Assembly (NCBI GenBank): GCA_016125285.1
Contig: WGMA01000014.1
Span: 52,722-116,721 of the forward strand
Length of the DNA: 64,000 nt
Direction: 5' to 3'
DNA from: Phycisphaera sp.
GTDB lineage: Bacteria > Planctomycetota > Phycisphaerae > Phycisphaerales > Zrk34
A model generated the notes under the pieces. The model did not search any database and was not told the origin of the DNA. It was given only the letters and a program-made list of their open reading frames with translations. Both the position numbers and the translations under genes were made by a program. How positions within the stretch are numbered: position 1 is the stretch's first letter; every line of letters begins with the position of its first letter. Positions 8,759 to 17,331 of this stretch are shown here, one piece after another.

Positions 8759-9673
8759 TCACGCGTACTGCTCCGCCGTCGGCCTCGTCGCGATCGCGTC
8801 CCGGATGATCTTCAGCACGGCGTCGCGCTCGGCGCCGGTGATCTTCAGACGCGGGGCGCGCGTCAGCTCGCTGCCGAAGCCGCACTCCTGCTGGGCGAGC
8901 TTGATGTACTGCACGAGCTTCACGTGCGTGTCGAGGTGCAGCAGCGGCGTGTACCAGCGGTACACCTCGCGGGCCTCGTCGAAGCGGCCGGCCTCGAGCA
9001 GGTCCCACACCAGGCGGTTCTCCGCGGGGAACGCGTTGACCAGCCCGCTCACCCACCCCGTCGCGCCGAGCATGAACGACTCGTACGCCAGGTCGTCGAC
9101 GCCGCAGAACAGCGTGTAGCGATCGCCGCAGATGTTCCGCAGGTCGGTGATGCGACGCGGGTTCTCCGACGACTCCTTGATCGCCACGAGGTTCGGCTCG
9201 TCGGCCAGCTCGGCGAAGGTTTCCGGCTTGATGTCGACGCCGTAGCTGACGGGGTTGTTGTAGCACATCACCGGCAGCTCGCCGGCGCGGGCCACGGCGC
9301 GGAAGTGGTGCGCGGTCTCGCGCGGGTCGGACTTGTACACCATCGCCGGGAGCACCATCAGCCCGTCGACGCCGGCGTCCTTCGCGGCCGCGGCGAACGA
9401 GCACGCCATCTTCGTGGTGTACTCCGCGACGCCGGTCAGCACGGGGATGCGCCCGCCGACGGTCTCGACCGCCATGCGCAGCACGTCGAGCTTCTCGTCG
9501 CGCGCCAGCGAGCAGTTCTCGCCGACCGTGCCGAGCATCACCAGCCCGTGGATGCCCGCGTCGATCATCGCGTTGAGGTGCTTCGCGGTCGCTTCGAGGT
9601 TCAGCGACTCGTCGTCGTGAAAGTGCGTCGTCGCCGCGGGGTACACGCCGTGCCAGGTTACGTTGTTTGACAT
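8759..9673 (-). CDS. DapA-family aldolase/deaminase (probable pyrroline-4-hydroxy-2-carboxylate deaminase)
   Basis: A (beta/alpha)8 lyase of 304 residues of the dihydrodipicolinate synthase/N-acetylneuraminate lyase superfamily. The Schiff-base lysine is Lys166 (VAIKESS) and the catalytic tyrosine is Tyr138 (YNNP). In hydroxyproline catabolism the homologous enzyme converts pyrroline-4-hydroxy-2-carboxylate to 2-ketoglutarate semialdehyde with loss of ammonia. GGAGAG precedes the ATG at 9673. The next enzyme, ketoglutarate semialdehyde dehydrogenase, is not in the window. Without context the family alone would not fix the substrate. Confidence 0.87.
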   Translation of the reverse strand: MSNNVTWHGVYPAATTHFHDDESLNLEATAKHLNAMIDAGIHGLVMLGTVGENCSLARDEKLDVLRMAVETVGGRIPVLTGVAEYTTKMACSFAAAAKDAGVDGLMVLPAMVYKSDPRETAHHFRAVARAGELPVMCYNNPVSYGVDIKPETFAELADEPNLVAIKESSENPRRITDLRNICGDRYTLFCGVDDLAYESFMLGATGWVSGLVNAFPAENRLVWDLLEAGRFDEAREVYRWYTPLLHLDTHVKLVQYIKLAQQECGFGSELTRAPRLKITGAERDAVLKIIRDAIATRPTAEQYA

Positions 9674-9723
9674 TCGATGCTCTCCATTTTCCCCGATCCC
9701 TGTGTTTGTCTAATTGGCGAGGT

Positions 9724-10827
9724 TTACTTCGCGTCGATCACCGGGTCGCCCAGCACGTCCATCTTCGGCGTACATCCGAGGCCCGGGGTGGTCGGCGCGG
9801 CCATGCGGCCGTTGTGGCGCTGCGGGGCGCCGTCGGCGATCGACCGCGTCACGTAGCTGTTGAAGTCCGTCGAGGTGAACAGCAGCTCGGTCGGCGTCGA
9901 GTGCGCCAGGTGCGAGATCGCAGCGGTGACGATGTCGCCTCCCCACGTGTCCTCGATCGTCATCGCGATGCCGAGCTCGACGCACAGATCGCGGGCGAGC
10001 TTTGCCTTGGTCAGCCCGCCGAACTTGCTGATCTTGATGTTGACCACGTCCGCCGAGCGGTCCGCCGCGCATCGCAGCAGCGTGTCGATGCCGTCGATGC
10101 ACTCGTCCATGACGAACGCGTGATCGGTGCGGCGCTGGATGCACATGCACTGCTCGTAGGTGAGGCAGGGCTGCTCGATGTAGACATCGACGTCCCTGAC
10201 GCCGCGGACGACGCGCGCCGCCTCGTGCGGGAGCCAGCCGGTGTTCGCGTCGGCGACGAGGATGTCGCCGGGCTCGAGCACCTTGCTGACCGCCTGGATG
10301 CGGGCGATATCGGTCTCGACGTCGGAGCCGACCTTCAGCTGGAACCGCTTGTAGCCCTCGGCGCGGTAACCGGCGAGGTTGTCGGCCATCTCCTGCGGGC
10401 TACGCTGCGAGATCGCGCGGTACAGCACGAAGTCATCGCCGTAGCGTCCGCCGAGCAGATCGACCACGGGGATGCCCGCGTGCTGGCCGAGGATGTCCCA
10501 GCAGGCGACGTCGATGGCGGACTTGACGTAGGGGTGACCCTTGAGGGCGGCGTCCATGAAGCGGTTGAGCGGGCCGAGGCGTGTGGGGTCCTGGCCGATG
10601 AGCTGCGGGGCGAGCTCCTGGATGCCCGCGCGGGCGCCGGCGGCGTATGATGGCAGGTACACGGGACCCAGCGGGCAGACCTCGCCGTGCCCCACGATGC
10701 CGGCGTCGGTCTCGACGCGGACGACGGTCGAGTCGAACACCTGCACGGACTTGCCGCCGGACCACGAGTACTTGCCCTCGTGCAGCGGCAGATCGACCTG
10801 GTAGGCGGCGATGCGTGTGATCTTCAT
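9724..10827 (-). CDS. Enolase-superfamily (mandelate racemase/muconate lactonizing) enzyme, possibly a proline-betaine-type epimerase
   Basis: A 367-residue protein. Candidate active-site residues are Lys165 (FQLKVG), Asp193 (ADANTG), Glu218 (IEQPC), Asp241/Glu242 (MDEC) and Lys265 (NIKISKFGG). The first position of the usual KxK motif is Gln, a pattern remembered from 4-hydroxyproline betaine 2-epimerase (HpbD). That suggests a 1,1-proton transfer between two lysines on a proline derivative, but cis-3-hydroxyproline or another acid is possible. The ATG at 10827 follows GAGGAAA; codons upstream read through the promoter. It is the first gene of the minus-strand cluster, directly downstream of the palindromic operator. 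Confidence 0.8.
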   Translation of the reverse strand: MKITRIAAYQVDLPLHEGKYSWSGGKSVQVFDSTVVRVETDAGIVGHGEVCPLGPVYLPSYAAGARAGIQELAPQLIGQDPTRLGPLNRFMDAALKGHPYVKSAIDVACWDILGQHAGIPVVDLLGGRYGDDFVLYRAISQRSPQEMADNLAGYRAEGYKRFQLKVGSDVETDIARIQAVSKVLEPGDILVADANTGWLPHEAARVVRGVRDVDVYIEQPCLTYEQCMCIQRRTDHAFVMDECIDGIDTLLRCAADRSADVVNIKISKFGGLTKAKLARDLCVELGIAMTIEDTWGGDIVTAAISHLAHSTPTELLFTSTDFNSYVTRSIADGAPQRHNGRMAAPTTPGLGCTPKMDVLGDPVIDAK

Positions 10828-10864
10828 GGCCGGTTTCCTCGCGTGTTTTCCTGAAGCAATAAGT

Positions 10865-10893
10865 TTGATTTTGTGCTCGAAATAAATTATCTT
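10865..10893 (+). promoter_or_regulatory. Candidate sigma-70 promoter for the GntR gene
   Basis: TTGATT at 10865-10870 and TATCTT at 10888-10893 are separated by 17 bases. The -10 hexamer overlaps the first half of the 16-bp palindrome, so a bound repressor would block it. The GntR start codon is about 75 bases downstream. Confidence 0.5.
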
Positions 10894-10909
10894 GTGCACA
10901 AGATTACAA
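10881..10909 (-). promoter_or_regulatory. Candidate sigma-70 promoter for the catabolic cluster
   Basis: On the minus strand TTGTAA (10909-10904) and TTTATT (10886-10881) are 17 bases apart, and the spacer contains the palindrome. Each hexamer matches consensus at four of six positions. Confidence 0.45.
10889..10904. promoter_or_regulatory. Perfect 16-bp palindrome, probable GntR operator
   Basis: ATCTTGTGCACAAGAT is a perfect palindrome in an AT-rich pocket between divergent genes. Its core, TTGTGCACAA, resembles operators of FCD-type GntR regulators. It overlaps both candidate promoters, consistent with control of both directions by the adjacent regulator. Confidence 0.7.
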
Positions 10910-10967
10910 ATCCCGCCCCGCGTGTCAAGCGCGGCCGGGTGAAATCTTCGATCGAGAGGAGGTCCGC

Positions 10968-11891
10968 GTGACCATCGCCGAGAGAATCGCAGACGACCTG
11001 GAGCGCCGCGTCGGGCAGGACCGTGACGTGCCGGAGGACTGGACGCTGGCGGCGCTGGCCGAGCTGTACGGCGTGAGCATCACGCCCGTGCGCGAGGCGG
11101 TGGGGGCGCTGGTCGACCGCGACGTGCTGATCCGTGACGACAACGGCCGCGTGCGCGTGAATCCCGCGCGGCTCGGCAGCAACCCGGCGCGGCGCGGCGC
11201 GTCCGCCGGCCCGGCGTCGGCCGACGCGCTGGCGATCCGCCCCGACGACCCGACGAAGGCGATCACCGACGCCGTCGTCGAGCTGAGCATCACCGGGCAC
11301 GACGAGTACCTGCGCGAGGAGGTCGCCGCGGAGCGGTTCGGCGTGGGACGGACGGTGGTGCGTCGCGTGTTCGGCGAGCTGGCGGGCAAGGGCATGCTCA
11401 CCCACGTGCCGCGCTGCGGGTGGCGCGTCCGGCCGTACCGCAAGCGCGACATGCGTGACTACCTGGCCGTGCGCGAGACGCTCGAGCTCGAGGCGCTGGG
11501 CGCGGCGTGGGACCGGTTCGACGACGCCGTGCTGGCCGAGATGCTCCACGGCAACCGCCCGGCGACGCGCGGCAAGTCGGCGCGGATCGACAACCGCCTG
11601 CACCGCTACTGGATCGAGCTGGCGGACAACCGCTACATCACCGACTTCTTCGATCGTCACGGCGCGTACTACGACGCGCTGTTCGATCACGCGGCGCCGT
11701 CGGCCGAGCGCGTCAGCGAGATGGCCGACCAGCACCGCGCGATCCTCGAGGCGCTGCTGGCGCGTGACCGTCGCGCGGCGCAGCGCGCGTTGAGCCGGCA
11801 CATCCGCAGCCAGGCGCCGGTGGTGGCGCAGATGATCGAGCGGCTGCACGACGCGGTGGGCGCGCCGCCGAGCTCGACACGCGCGTCGTAA
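10968..11891 (+). CDS. GntR-family regulator with two winged-helix domains and an FCD-like sensor domain
   Basis: The protein has 307 residues. Two helix-turn-helix units are visible: residues about 25-65 ([19 protein letters not shown]) and about 112-155 ([20 protein letters not shown], then GWRVRPY). They are followed by a helical domain from about residue 160 with FCD features ([11 protein letters not shown], then spaced His residues and ALSRHI). Most GntR/FCD proteins have one DNA-binding domain and about 230 residues, so the duplication is unusual. GTG at 10968 follows GAGAGGAGG. It is divergent from the hydroxyproline-like cluster and probably controls it and itself in response to a pathway intermediate. 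Confidence 0.85.
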   Translation: MTIAERIADDLERRVGQDRDVPEDWTLAALAELYGVSITPVREAVGALVDRDVLIRDDNGRVRVNPARLGSNPARRGASAGPASADALAIRPDDPTKAITDAVVELSITGHDEYLREEVAAERFGVGRTVVRRVFGELAGKGMLTHVPRCGWRVRPYRKRDMRDYLAVRETLELEALGAAWDRFDDAVLAEMLHGNRPATRGKSARIDNRLHRYWIELADNRYITDFFDRHGAYYDALFDHAAPSAERVSEMADQHRAILEALLARDRRAAQRALSRHIRSQAPVVAQMIERLHDAVGAPPSSTRAS

Positions 11892-11920
11892 ATCGGCGCG
11901 CGGCGGGTGTGTTGCTTCTG

Positions 11921-12061
11921 CTCCTCTCCCCCGGGTGGGCGAGAGGTTGGGTGAGGGGGTCGATTCATCGGACGCGTCGCATCTTGTGCGATAGCGCCAG
12001 GGTTCGAGCGATTCACCCTCACCCTGCTCTCTGCCTCGAGGGAGAGGGTTCTCGCGTGAGG
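11921..12061. repeat. Pair of inverted pyrimidine-rich REP-like repeats
   Basis: The first copy (11921-11959) contains CTCTCCCCCGGGTGGGCGAG and ends in TTGGGTGAGGGG. The second (12012-12061) runs from TTCACCCTCACCC through a CTCTC...GGGAGAGG hairpin. They are roughly inverted about a 50-bp core. A partial copy lies near 5841-5871. They occupy the gap between the regulator and the permease. Confidence 0.5.
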
Positions 12062-12075
12062 CTTAGGGAAAATCG

Positions 12076-13512
12076 ATGCGTTTACCGAATCTGCTGGCGA
12101 CGAAGTGGGGGCGCTTCGCGGCGTTCTTCTGCCTGTACGTGACCGAGGGCCTGCCGCAGGGCTTCACCGGCACGGCGGTGGCGACGCAGATGCGCCGCCA
12201 GGGCGTGAGCATCACGGAGATCGGCATCTTCGTCGGCACGCTCTACCTGCCGTGGGCGTGGAAGTGGCTGATGGGCCCGATCGTCGACACCGTCTACAGC
12301 GAGCGGTGGGGCAAGCGACGCGTGTGGATCGTGGCGATGCAGACGCTGATGGTGCTCGCGCTGCTGGTCAGCATGGGCATCGACTTCACCACGCAGATCA
12401 AGCTCTACACCGCAATCATCCTGTTCGTGAACATCTTCGGCGCGACGCAGGACGTGGCGATCGACGCGCTGGCCGTCGGCGTGCTGCGCGAGGAGGAGCG
12501 CGGCACGGCGAACGGGCTGATGTTCGGCGGGGCGTACCTCGGCAACGCGTTGGGCGGGTCGGGCGTGCTGTTCCTGTCCGACGTGATCGGCTTCCAGTCC
12601 AGCGCGATGCTGGTGATCGCGGCCGTGCTGATGGTGACGGTGTTCGTGGCGCTGCCGCTGCGGGAGAAGCGGCGGCACTTCGACTTCGCCGAGGAGATCG
12701 AGGCCGAGGAAGCCGAGGCGGGCGACGCGGAGGCGATCGAGGTACTGGCGGGCGACGCGCCGAAGCTGCGCCGCATCGTCGACGAGGTGCGCGGCTACCT
12801 CGTGCACGCCGCGCGGGCGATCTTCGGCACGCGTGCGTCGATCAGCGCGCTGGTGTTCGCGCTGCTGCCTTGCGGCGCGATGTCGCTGACGCTGGCGCTG
12901 GGCACGGCGCTGACGGTCGAGCTCGGCCTGACCGACACGCAGATCGCAACCTTGGCGCTGGTGTCGACGATCATTGCGGGCACGTGCTGCGTGCTGGGCG
13001 GGCTGCTGTCCGACCTGCTGGGTCGGCGGAAGATGCTGGTGGTGTACGTATTGGGCATGGCGGCGCCGACGCTGGTGATGGCGTGGCTGATGTATCACGA
13101 GGGGCACATCATGCCGTTCAACCCGAAGGATCCGAACCCGCCGGCGATCCCGGCGGTGCTGGTGACGGGGCTGTGGGTGGCGAGCCTGAGCTTTTCGGTG
13201 TTTCAAGGCATGATGACCGGCACGCGCCCGGCGATGTACATGGACGTGTGCGACCCGGCGGTGGCGGCGACGCAGTTCACCGCGTACATGGCGATGATCA
13301 ACTTCGTGACGTGGTATTCGGCGACGTGGCAGGGCTGGGCGCTGGAGCACTGGGGCTACCCGGTGGTGCTGACGATCGACGCGTTCGCGGGCGTGCTGTG
13401 CGTGGCGGCGCTGCCGTGGATCACGCCGCGCCCGCGTGAGGACGCCGACGCGGACAGCGAGGCCGAGCCGGAGGAACTGCCGGTCGAGCCGTCGGCGGTG
13501 GCGGGCGCGTAA
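12076..13512 (+). CDS. AmpG-like major facilitator superfamily permease
   Basis: An integral membrane protein of 478 residues with about twelve hydrophobic segments. Signatures of the AmpG/PAT branch of the MFS are present: TEGLPQGFTGTA near the N terminus, YLPWAWKWLMGPIVD, and GATQDVAIDALAV. A charged cytoplasmic loop rich in Glu and Ala (about residues 198-235) separates the two halves. AmpG proteins usually carry muropeptides into the cytoplasm. Beside this catabolic cluster it may instead import an amino acid or peptide containing hydroxyproline, which is inference. It is on the same strand as the regulator, 184 bases away across repeat DNA. Confidence 0.85.
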   Translation: MRLPNLLATKWGRFAAFFCLYVTEGLPQGFTGTAVATQMRRQGVSITEIGIFVGTLYLPWAWKWLMGPIVDTVYSERWGKRRVWIVAMQTLMVLALLVSMGIDFTTQIKLYTAIILFVNIFGATQDVAIDALAVGVLREEERGTANGLMFGGAYLGNALGGSGVLFLSDVIGFQSSAMLVIAAVLMVTVFVALPLREKRRHFDFAEEIEAEEAEAGDAEAIEVLAGDAPKLRRIVDEVRGYLVHAARAIFGTRASISALVFALLPCGAMSLTLALGTALTVELGLTDTQIATLALVSTIIAGTCCVLGGLLSDLLGRRKMLVVYVLGMAAPTLVMAWLMYHEGHIMPFNPKDPNPPAIPAVLVTGLWVASLSFSVFQGMMTGTRPAMYMDVCDPAVAATQFTAYMAMINFVTWYSATWQGWALEHWGYPVVLTIDAFAGVLCVAALPWITPRPREDADADSEAEPEELPVEPSAVAGA

Positions 13513-13525
13513 CACGTGGTCGCGT

Positions 13526-15466
13526 TTACTTGAAGGTCAGCGTCAACTCGGGCGACGCGGCGCCGAGGCCGATGTCCTCGGAGAGGCGCAGGCGGTAGCC
13601 GCCGACCTTGTCGGTGCTGGGCGTGGTGCTGGGATTAATGCGGATGGCGAGCCAGGGCTTGGTGGGCTTGCCGTCGGCGTCGTACTGATCGTTGATGTAC
13701 GCGGCCAGGGCCTTGCGTCCCTTGTCGGACAGGCGCACCTCGCCGACGCGCGTGGCGGGGGTGATGAAGTCGTCCTGCACCGCCGTGCCCGCCGCGGCCG
13801 GTCCGTCGCCGTAGGTGGCCGACGCGACGTTGGGCTCGGTGAGCATGCCCGCGGCGTAGACCGCGGCGTTGAAGTCGGGGTTGCCCTGCTTGGCCGAGTA
13901 CTCGATGCGCAGGTCGGCGTCGTCGAGGCGTGAGACGTCCTTGCCGAGCGTGGGCAGGGCGAAGAAGTACACGTAGGCGGTGCGGTGGCGTTTGTCCGGC
14001 GGGCCGCCGACGCCGACGCGCGCCCAGTCCGGCGTGTTGGTGCTGACGGCGGTGGCGACGCCGGCGTCGTTGAGCATGCCGTCGTTGGCGTGCGAAACGA
14101 TGCTGATCGGGCTCGGCGCGGGCGTCGTGGCCGTTGCGCCGCCGCCGTTGCGTGGCGTGGCCTGCGGCGTCGGTGTGGGCCGGACCGGCGCCGAGTGCGG
14201 GTTGCCGCCGGTGACCTGCCGCACGATAAGCACGCCGATGCCGATCAGCGCCAGCAGGACGATGCCGAAGATGAGGACCATCGGGTTGCTCTTGCGCGTG
14301 CGGCGCGTCTGCGCGGCGTAGCGGCTGGCGGGGCGCGACCCGGCGGCGGGCGTCGGGCGGCCGGGCACGTGCGGCGCTGAGGCGCGCGGCGGCGCGGCCG
14401 CGACGGCTGCCGCCCCGGCCGGCGCGTGCACCGCGTCGCCCAGCTCCGCCAGCGGGTCGTGCGCGATGTCCGGGCCGCTGTCTTCGTCGACGTAGTCCGA
14501 TTCGTCCGGCCGCGGCTTGCGTGCCGCCTTCAGCGCCTGCAGCGCGTCGTCGAACGCCTTGATCAGCTCGTCGTAGTCCTTGAACCGGTCCTGCCGCTTG
14601 AACGCCAGCATCCGGTCGATCACCTCCGCCGTGGCGTTGTTGACCTCCGGGCGGTACTCGATGACCGGCGGGGCGGGCGCCTCGAAGCGTTTGCGGATCG
14701 CCTCCTTGGCCGACTTGCCCTGGAATGGCGGCCGGCCGGTGAGGATGTGGAACAGCGAGGCGCCGAGGCTGTACATGTCGGAGCGGAAGTCCGGCGACTT
14801 GCCGCGCGCGACCTCCGGGGCGATGTAGTACGGCGTGCCGACGATGCCGTCCTTCTTGCGCTCGGCCTTGCGCTGGACCATCGCCGTGCCGAAGTCGATG
14901 AGGCGGGCGTGTCCGTCGCGGTCAAACAGGATGTTGCCGGGCTTGACGTCCATGTGCACGAGCCGCACGCGCTGCGCGGCGCGCAGCGCGTCGGCGACGG
15001 ACCGCCCCAGCCGCAGCGTGCGCCGCTCGCTGGGCGGCTTGTCGATGTCGATCCACGTGTCGGCCGACCCGCCGTTGAGCAGCTCCATGACGATGAAGTG
15101 CTGCTTCTCGTACTCGCCGAGCTCGTAGATGCGCACGATGTTGGGGTGGTTGAGCGTCGCGAGCGTGCGCGCTTCCTTGATGAGCTTCAGCGCGGTCTCT
15201 TCGTCGTCCTCGCCCTCGTCGCCGACGAGGACCTTGATCGCGACCTCGCGCTCGAGGCGCAGGTCGCGTGCGCGGAACACGCGGCCGAACCCGCCCTTGC
15301 CCATCTTCTCGTACACGAGGAAGTGATCGAACTGGGCCGGGACCGTCGTCTGCTCGCCGCACTTGCCGCAGCGCACGGGCGCGCCGATCGCCAGCTCGCC
15401 GGGGTCGATGATCGCCCCGCACTTCGGGCAGGGCAGGTCGATAACTCTTCTAACGACAAATCCCAT
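13526..15466 (-). CDS. Membrane Ser/Thr protein kinase with N-terminal zinc ribbon and extracytoplasmic DNRLRE-like domain
   Basis: The protein has 646 residues. A zinc ribbon uses Cys13, Cys16, Cys33 and Cys36. The kinase domain (about 48-312) has the glycine loop GKGGFG, Lys78 in VAIK, HMDVKPGN with catalytic Asp173 (HRD changed to HMD), and DFG at 191-193. A Pro/Ala-rich linker leads to a single transmembrane helix (396-415). The ~230-residue C-terminal part beginning ISIVSHANDG resembles DNRLRE-type beta domains, inferred from its pattern only. A cytoplasmic kinase linked to an outside sensor is likely. It ends the ECF/FecR/pseudopilin block on the same strand, 174 bases beyond the last pseudopilin. 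Confidence 0.88.
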   Translation of the reverse strand: MGFVVRRVIDLPCPKCGAIIDPGELAIGAPVRCGKCGEQTTVPAQFDHFLVYEKMGKGGFGRVFRARDLRLEREVAIKVLVGDEGEDDEETALKLIKEARTLATLNHPNIVRIYELGEYEKQHFIVMELLNGGSADTWIDIDKPPSERRTLRLGRSVADALRAAQRVRLVHMDVKPGNILFDRDGHARLIDFGTAMVQRKAERKKDGIVGTPYYIAPEVARGKSPDFRSDMYSLGASLFHILTGRPPFQGKSAKEAIRKRFEAPAPPVIEYRPEVNNATAEVIDRMLAFKRQDRFKDYDELIKAFDDALQALKAARKPRPDESDYVDEDSGPDIAHDPLAELGDAVHAPAGAAAVAAAPPRASAPHVPGRPTPAAGSRPASRYAAQTRRTRKSNPMVLIFGIVLLALIGIGVLIVRQVTGGNPHSAPVRPTPTPQATPRNGGGATATTPAPSPISIVSHANDGMLNDAGVATAVSTNTPDWARVGVGGPPDKRHRTAYVYFFALPTLGKDVSRLDDADLRIEYSAKQGNPDFNAAVYAAGMLTEPNVASATYGDGPAAAGTAVQDDFITPATRVGEVRLSDKGRKALAAYINDQYDADGKPTKPWLAIRINPSTTPSTDKVGGYRLRLSEDIGLGAASPELTLTFK

Positions 15467-15640
15467 GTTCGTTACGCCGCGCGACGTGTCCAGCGACGGC
15501 GATCCAAGTGTGACTGATCCTCATCCCCGCGGCTCGACGGCGTGCTCAAATACGGACCGCCCCGCGCAACAGATATGCTCAGATCATAGCAAAACTTTGA
15601 GAATTGGTATCCGGTCTGGCGGCCGGACGCGACGGGCGGG

Positions 15641-16447
15641 CTACGGACGGACCACGTCCCACAGCAGGCTCTTGGCCTGCGTGTCGGCGGGCCAGGCCTC
15701 GTCCTTCGTCAGCAGGTGGGTCGACAGGTCGAAGTTGATCGTGTTGACGCGCTCCTGGTGACGGTACGCGACCTCGGACCACACGCCTGTGCCGCCGATG
15801 GTGCCGTAGTTGTCGCCGAAGCGGTCCCACCACAGCACGTAGTTCGCACGGCTCTTGATCGTGTGCCAGTCCGAGGCGTCGACCATCATGATCGTGCGCG
15901 ACGGCTGCTCGAGGTCGAAGCGGTTGACGCCGAGGTAGCCGTCGCCGTTGGACGGCCCGACCCACTGCACGCCCTCGTGGTTGAACGCGTAGACACGCCA
16001 CTGGTCGACGTAGGGGTGCAGCGCATCGTCGGTGCGGGGCGGCATCGACGGGCACAGCAGGCCGTCGTCCCACTCGCTCTCGCCGACCCACTTGTCGCCC
16101 ATCTTCGCGTTCATGATGTCCATGTACAGCCGGTTCTGCATCCACCGCACGCCCCAGCTGCCGGTGGTGTCCTTGGCGTAGGGATGGTTGATCGGCACGT
16201 ACCAGTTCGTCGAGTCCGTCATGTACATCTTGTTGCCCTGGCCGTACGAACGCAGGTTCGCCTGGCACTTGGCGACCTTCGCCGCCTCGCGTGCGTTCTT
16301 CAGCGACGGCAGCAGGATGGCGAGCAGCGCGGCGATGATCGCGACGACCACCATCAGCTCGATCAGCGAGATCCCGCGGCGGGCGCTGCGCCGGGCGGCG
16401 CGACTTGTCGAGGTGGGGCGGCGACGTGTCATCGTGTGCGTATCCAT
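15641..16447 (-). CDS. Type II-secretion-like pseudopilin (prepilin N-terminal cleavage domain)
   Basis: A 268-residue protein with a basic leader of 25 residues and a prepilin peptidase site: Gly25 followed by ISLIELMVVVAII, with Glu at +5. The hydrophobic helix extends to about residue 48. The rest is a soluble domain with Trp- and Tyr-rich segments, as in planctomycete H-X9-DG-type pseudopilins. It is probably processed at the inner membrane and exposed outside. It starts 18 bases after the preceding pseudopilin gene, implying co-transcription. The partner secretion apparatus is not in the window. Confidence 0.85.
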   Translation of the reverse strand: MDTHTMTRRRPTSTSRAARRSARRGISLIELMVVVAIIAALLAILLPSLKNAREAAKVAKCQANLRSYGQGNKMYMTDSTNWYVPINHPYAKDTTGSWGVRWMQNRLYMDIMNAKMGDKWVGESEWDDGLLCPSMPPRTDDALHPYVDQWRVYAFNHEGVQWVGPSNGDGYLGVNRFDLEQPSRTIMMVDASDWHTIKSRANYVLWWDRFGDNYGTIGGTGVWSEVAYRHQERVNTINFDLSTHLLTKDEAWPADTQAKSLLWDVVRP

Positions 16448-16465
16448 GACCGGAGCATCATAGGT

Positions 16466-17278
16466 TTATTCGTTGGGGTCGGCCCAGAATTTCGTGCCGT
16501 AGCCGGTGTCGCGGAACACCGCCTCGAGGTGACTGGTGAAGATGACGCTGCCGTCGCTGAGGCAGAACGGCACGCCGTCGGCCGGCGGCTCTTCAGGGCC
16601 GTTGTTCACGCGAAAGTGATACTTGCGGTTGTAGGCGTGCGGGGTCATGTAGCCGCTGAAGTTGTCGTACGAGTCGCCGGTGAGGTACTCGATGGTGTCG
16701 CCGGAGACCGGTCGGCGAGACGCGCCGCTCTGGCTCATCTTCAGCGGCATCTGGTCCTCGTCCACCGCCGGGCTCGCCGGGAGGTACGCCGAGCTGGCCA
16801 CGTTCTTCCAGTCCCACCCGGCCCAGACGTTGACGTTCGTGCGGTAGATGCCGGCGAGCGGCCAGTTCTGCGCCAGGTCGCGGTGCCAGATCGCGTCCGG
16901 CGCCACCTTGCACACGAGGATCGGCGGCAGGCCGGGCTTGCCGCCGTTGAAGTAGTCCTCCGCGACCGTGTGCAGGTCCCACGCCGAACCCGCCGACCAC
17001 CAGAACGGCAGCGCGTGGACCTTGGTGCCGTTGTTGTAGCGCGGCCCGCGGTACGGGTAGAACTGCATGTTGTCCGACGCGTACGTGAACAGCCCCTGGC
17101 CGATCTGACGGTGCTGTGCGCCGCACGTGGTGGACATCGCGCTGAACATCGCGCGGTCCGCCGCCGGCATCGTCAACGCCACCAGCAGGATGATGATCGA
17201 CACCACCACCAGCAGCTCGACAATCGTGAAGCCGCGCCGTGTCCGTCCGTTCCGTGTTCCGCTTGTCACCCGTGTCAT
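16466..17278 (-). CDS. Type II-secretion-like pseudopilin (second copy in block)
   Basis: A 270-residue protein with leader MTRVTSGTRNGRTRRG, cleavage after Gly16, then FTIVELLVVVSII with Glu at +5. The mature domain contains CLSDGSVIFTSH near the C terminus, similar to the DG motif region of DUF1559-like pseudopilins. The ATG at 17278 was chosen because the leader begins there; the open frame extends far upstream but only antisense to FecR coding logic. It is 53 bases downstream of the FecR-like gene. Sequence outside the N-terminal helix differs clearly from its neighbour, so this is a diverged pair rather than a recent duplicate. Confidence 0.87.
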   Translation of the reverse strand: MTRVTSGTRNGRTRRGFTIVELLVVVSIIILLVALTMPAADRAMFSAMSTTCGAQHRQIGQGLFTYASDNMQFYPYRGPRYNNGTKVHALPFWWSAGSAWDLHTVAEDYFNGGKPGLPPILVCKVAPDAIWHRDLAQNWPLAGIYRTNVNVWAGWDWKNVASSAYLPASPAVDEDQMPLKMSQSGASRRPVSGDTIEYLTGDSYDNFSGYMTPHAYNRKYHFRVNNGPEEPPADGVPFCLSDGSVIFTSHLEAVFRDTGYGTKFWADPNE

Positions 17279-17331
17279 CTCGGTCGTCTCCGTCGGTGTT
17301 GATGCGCGCGGCCCGAGGCGCGCCTGGTCGC

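Noticed and set aside
6437..13512. Genomic island
   Set aside because: No integrase, tRNA boundary or clear composition shift was seen around the catabolic cluster; it looks like resident chromosome.
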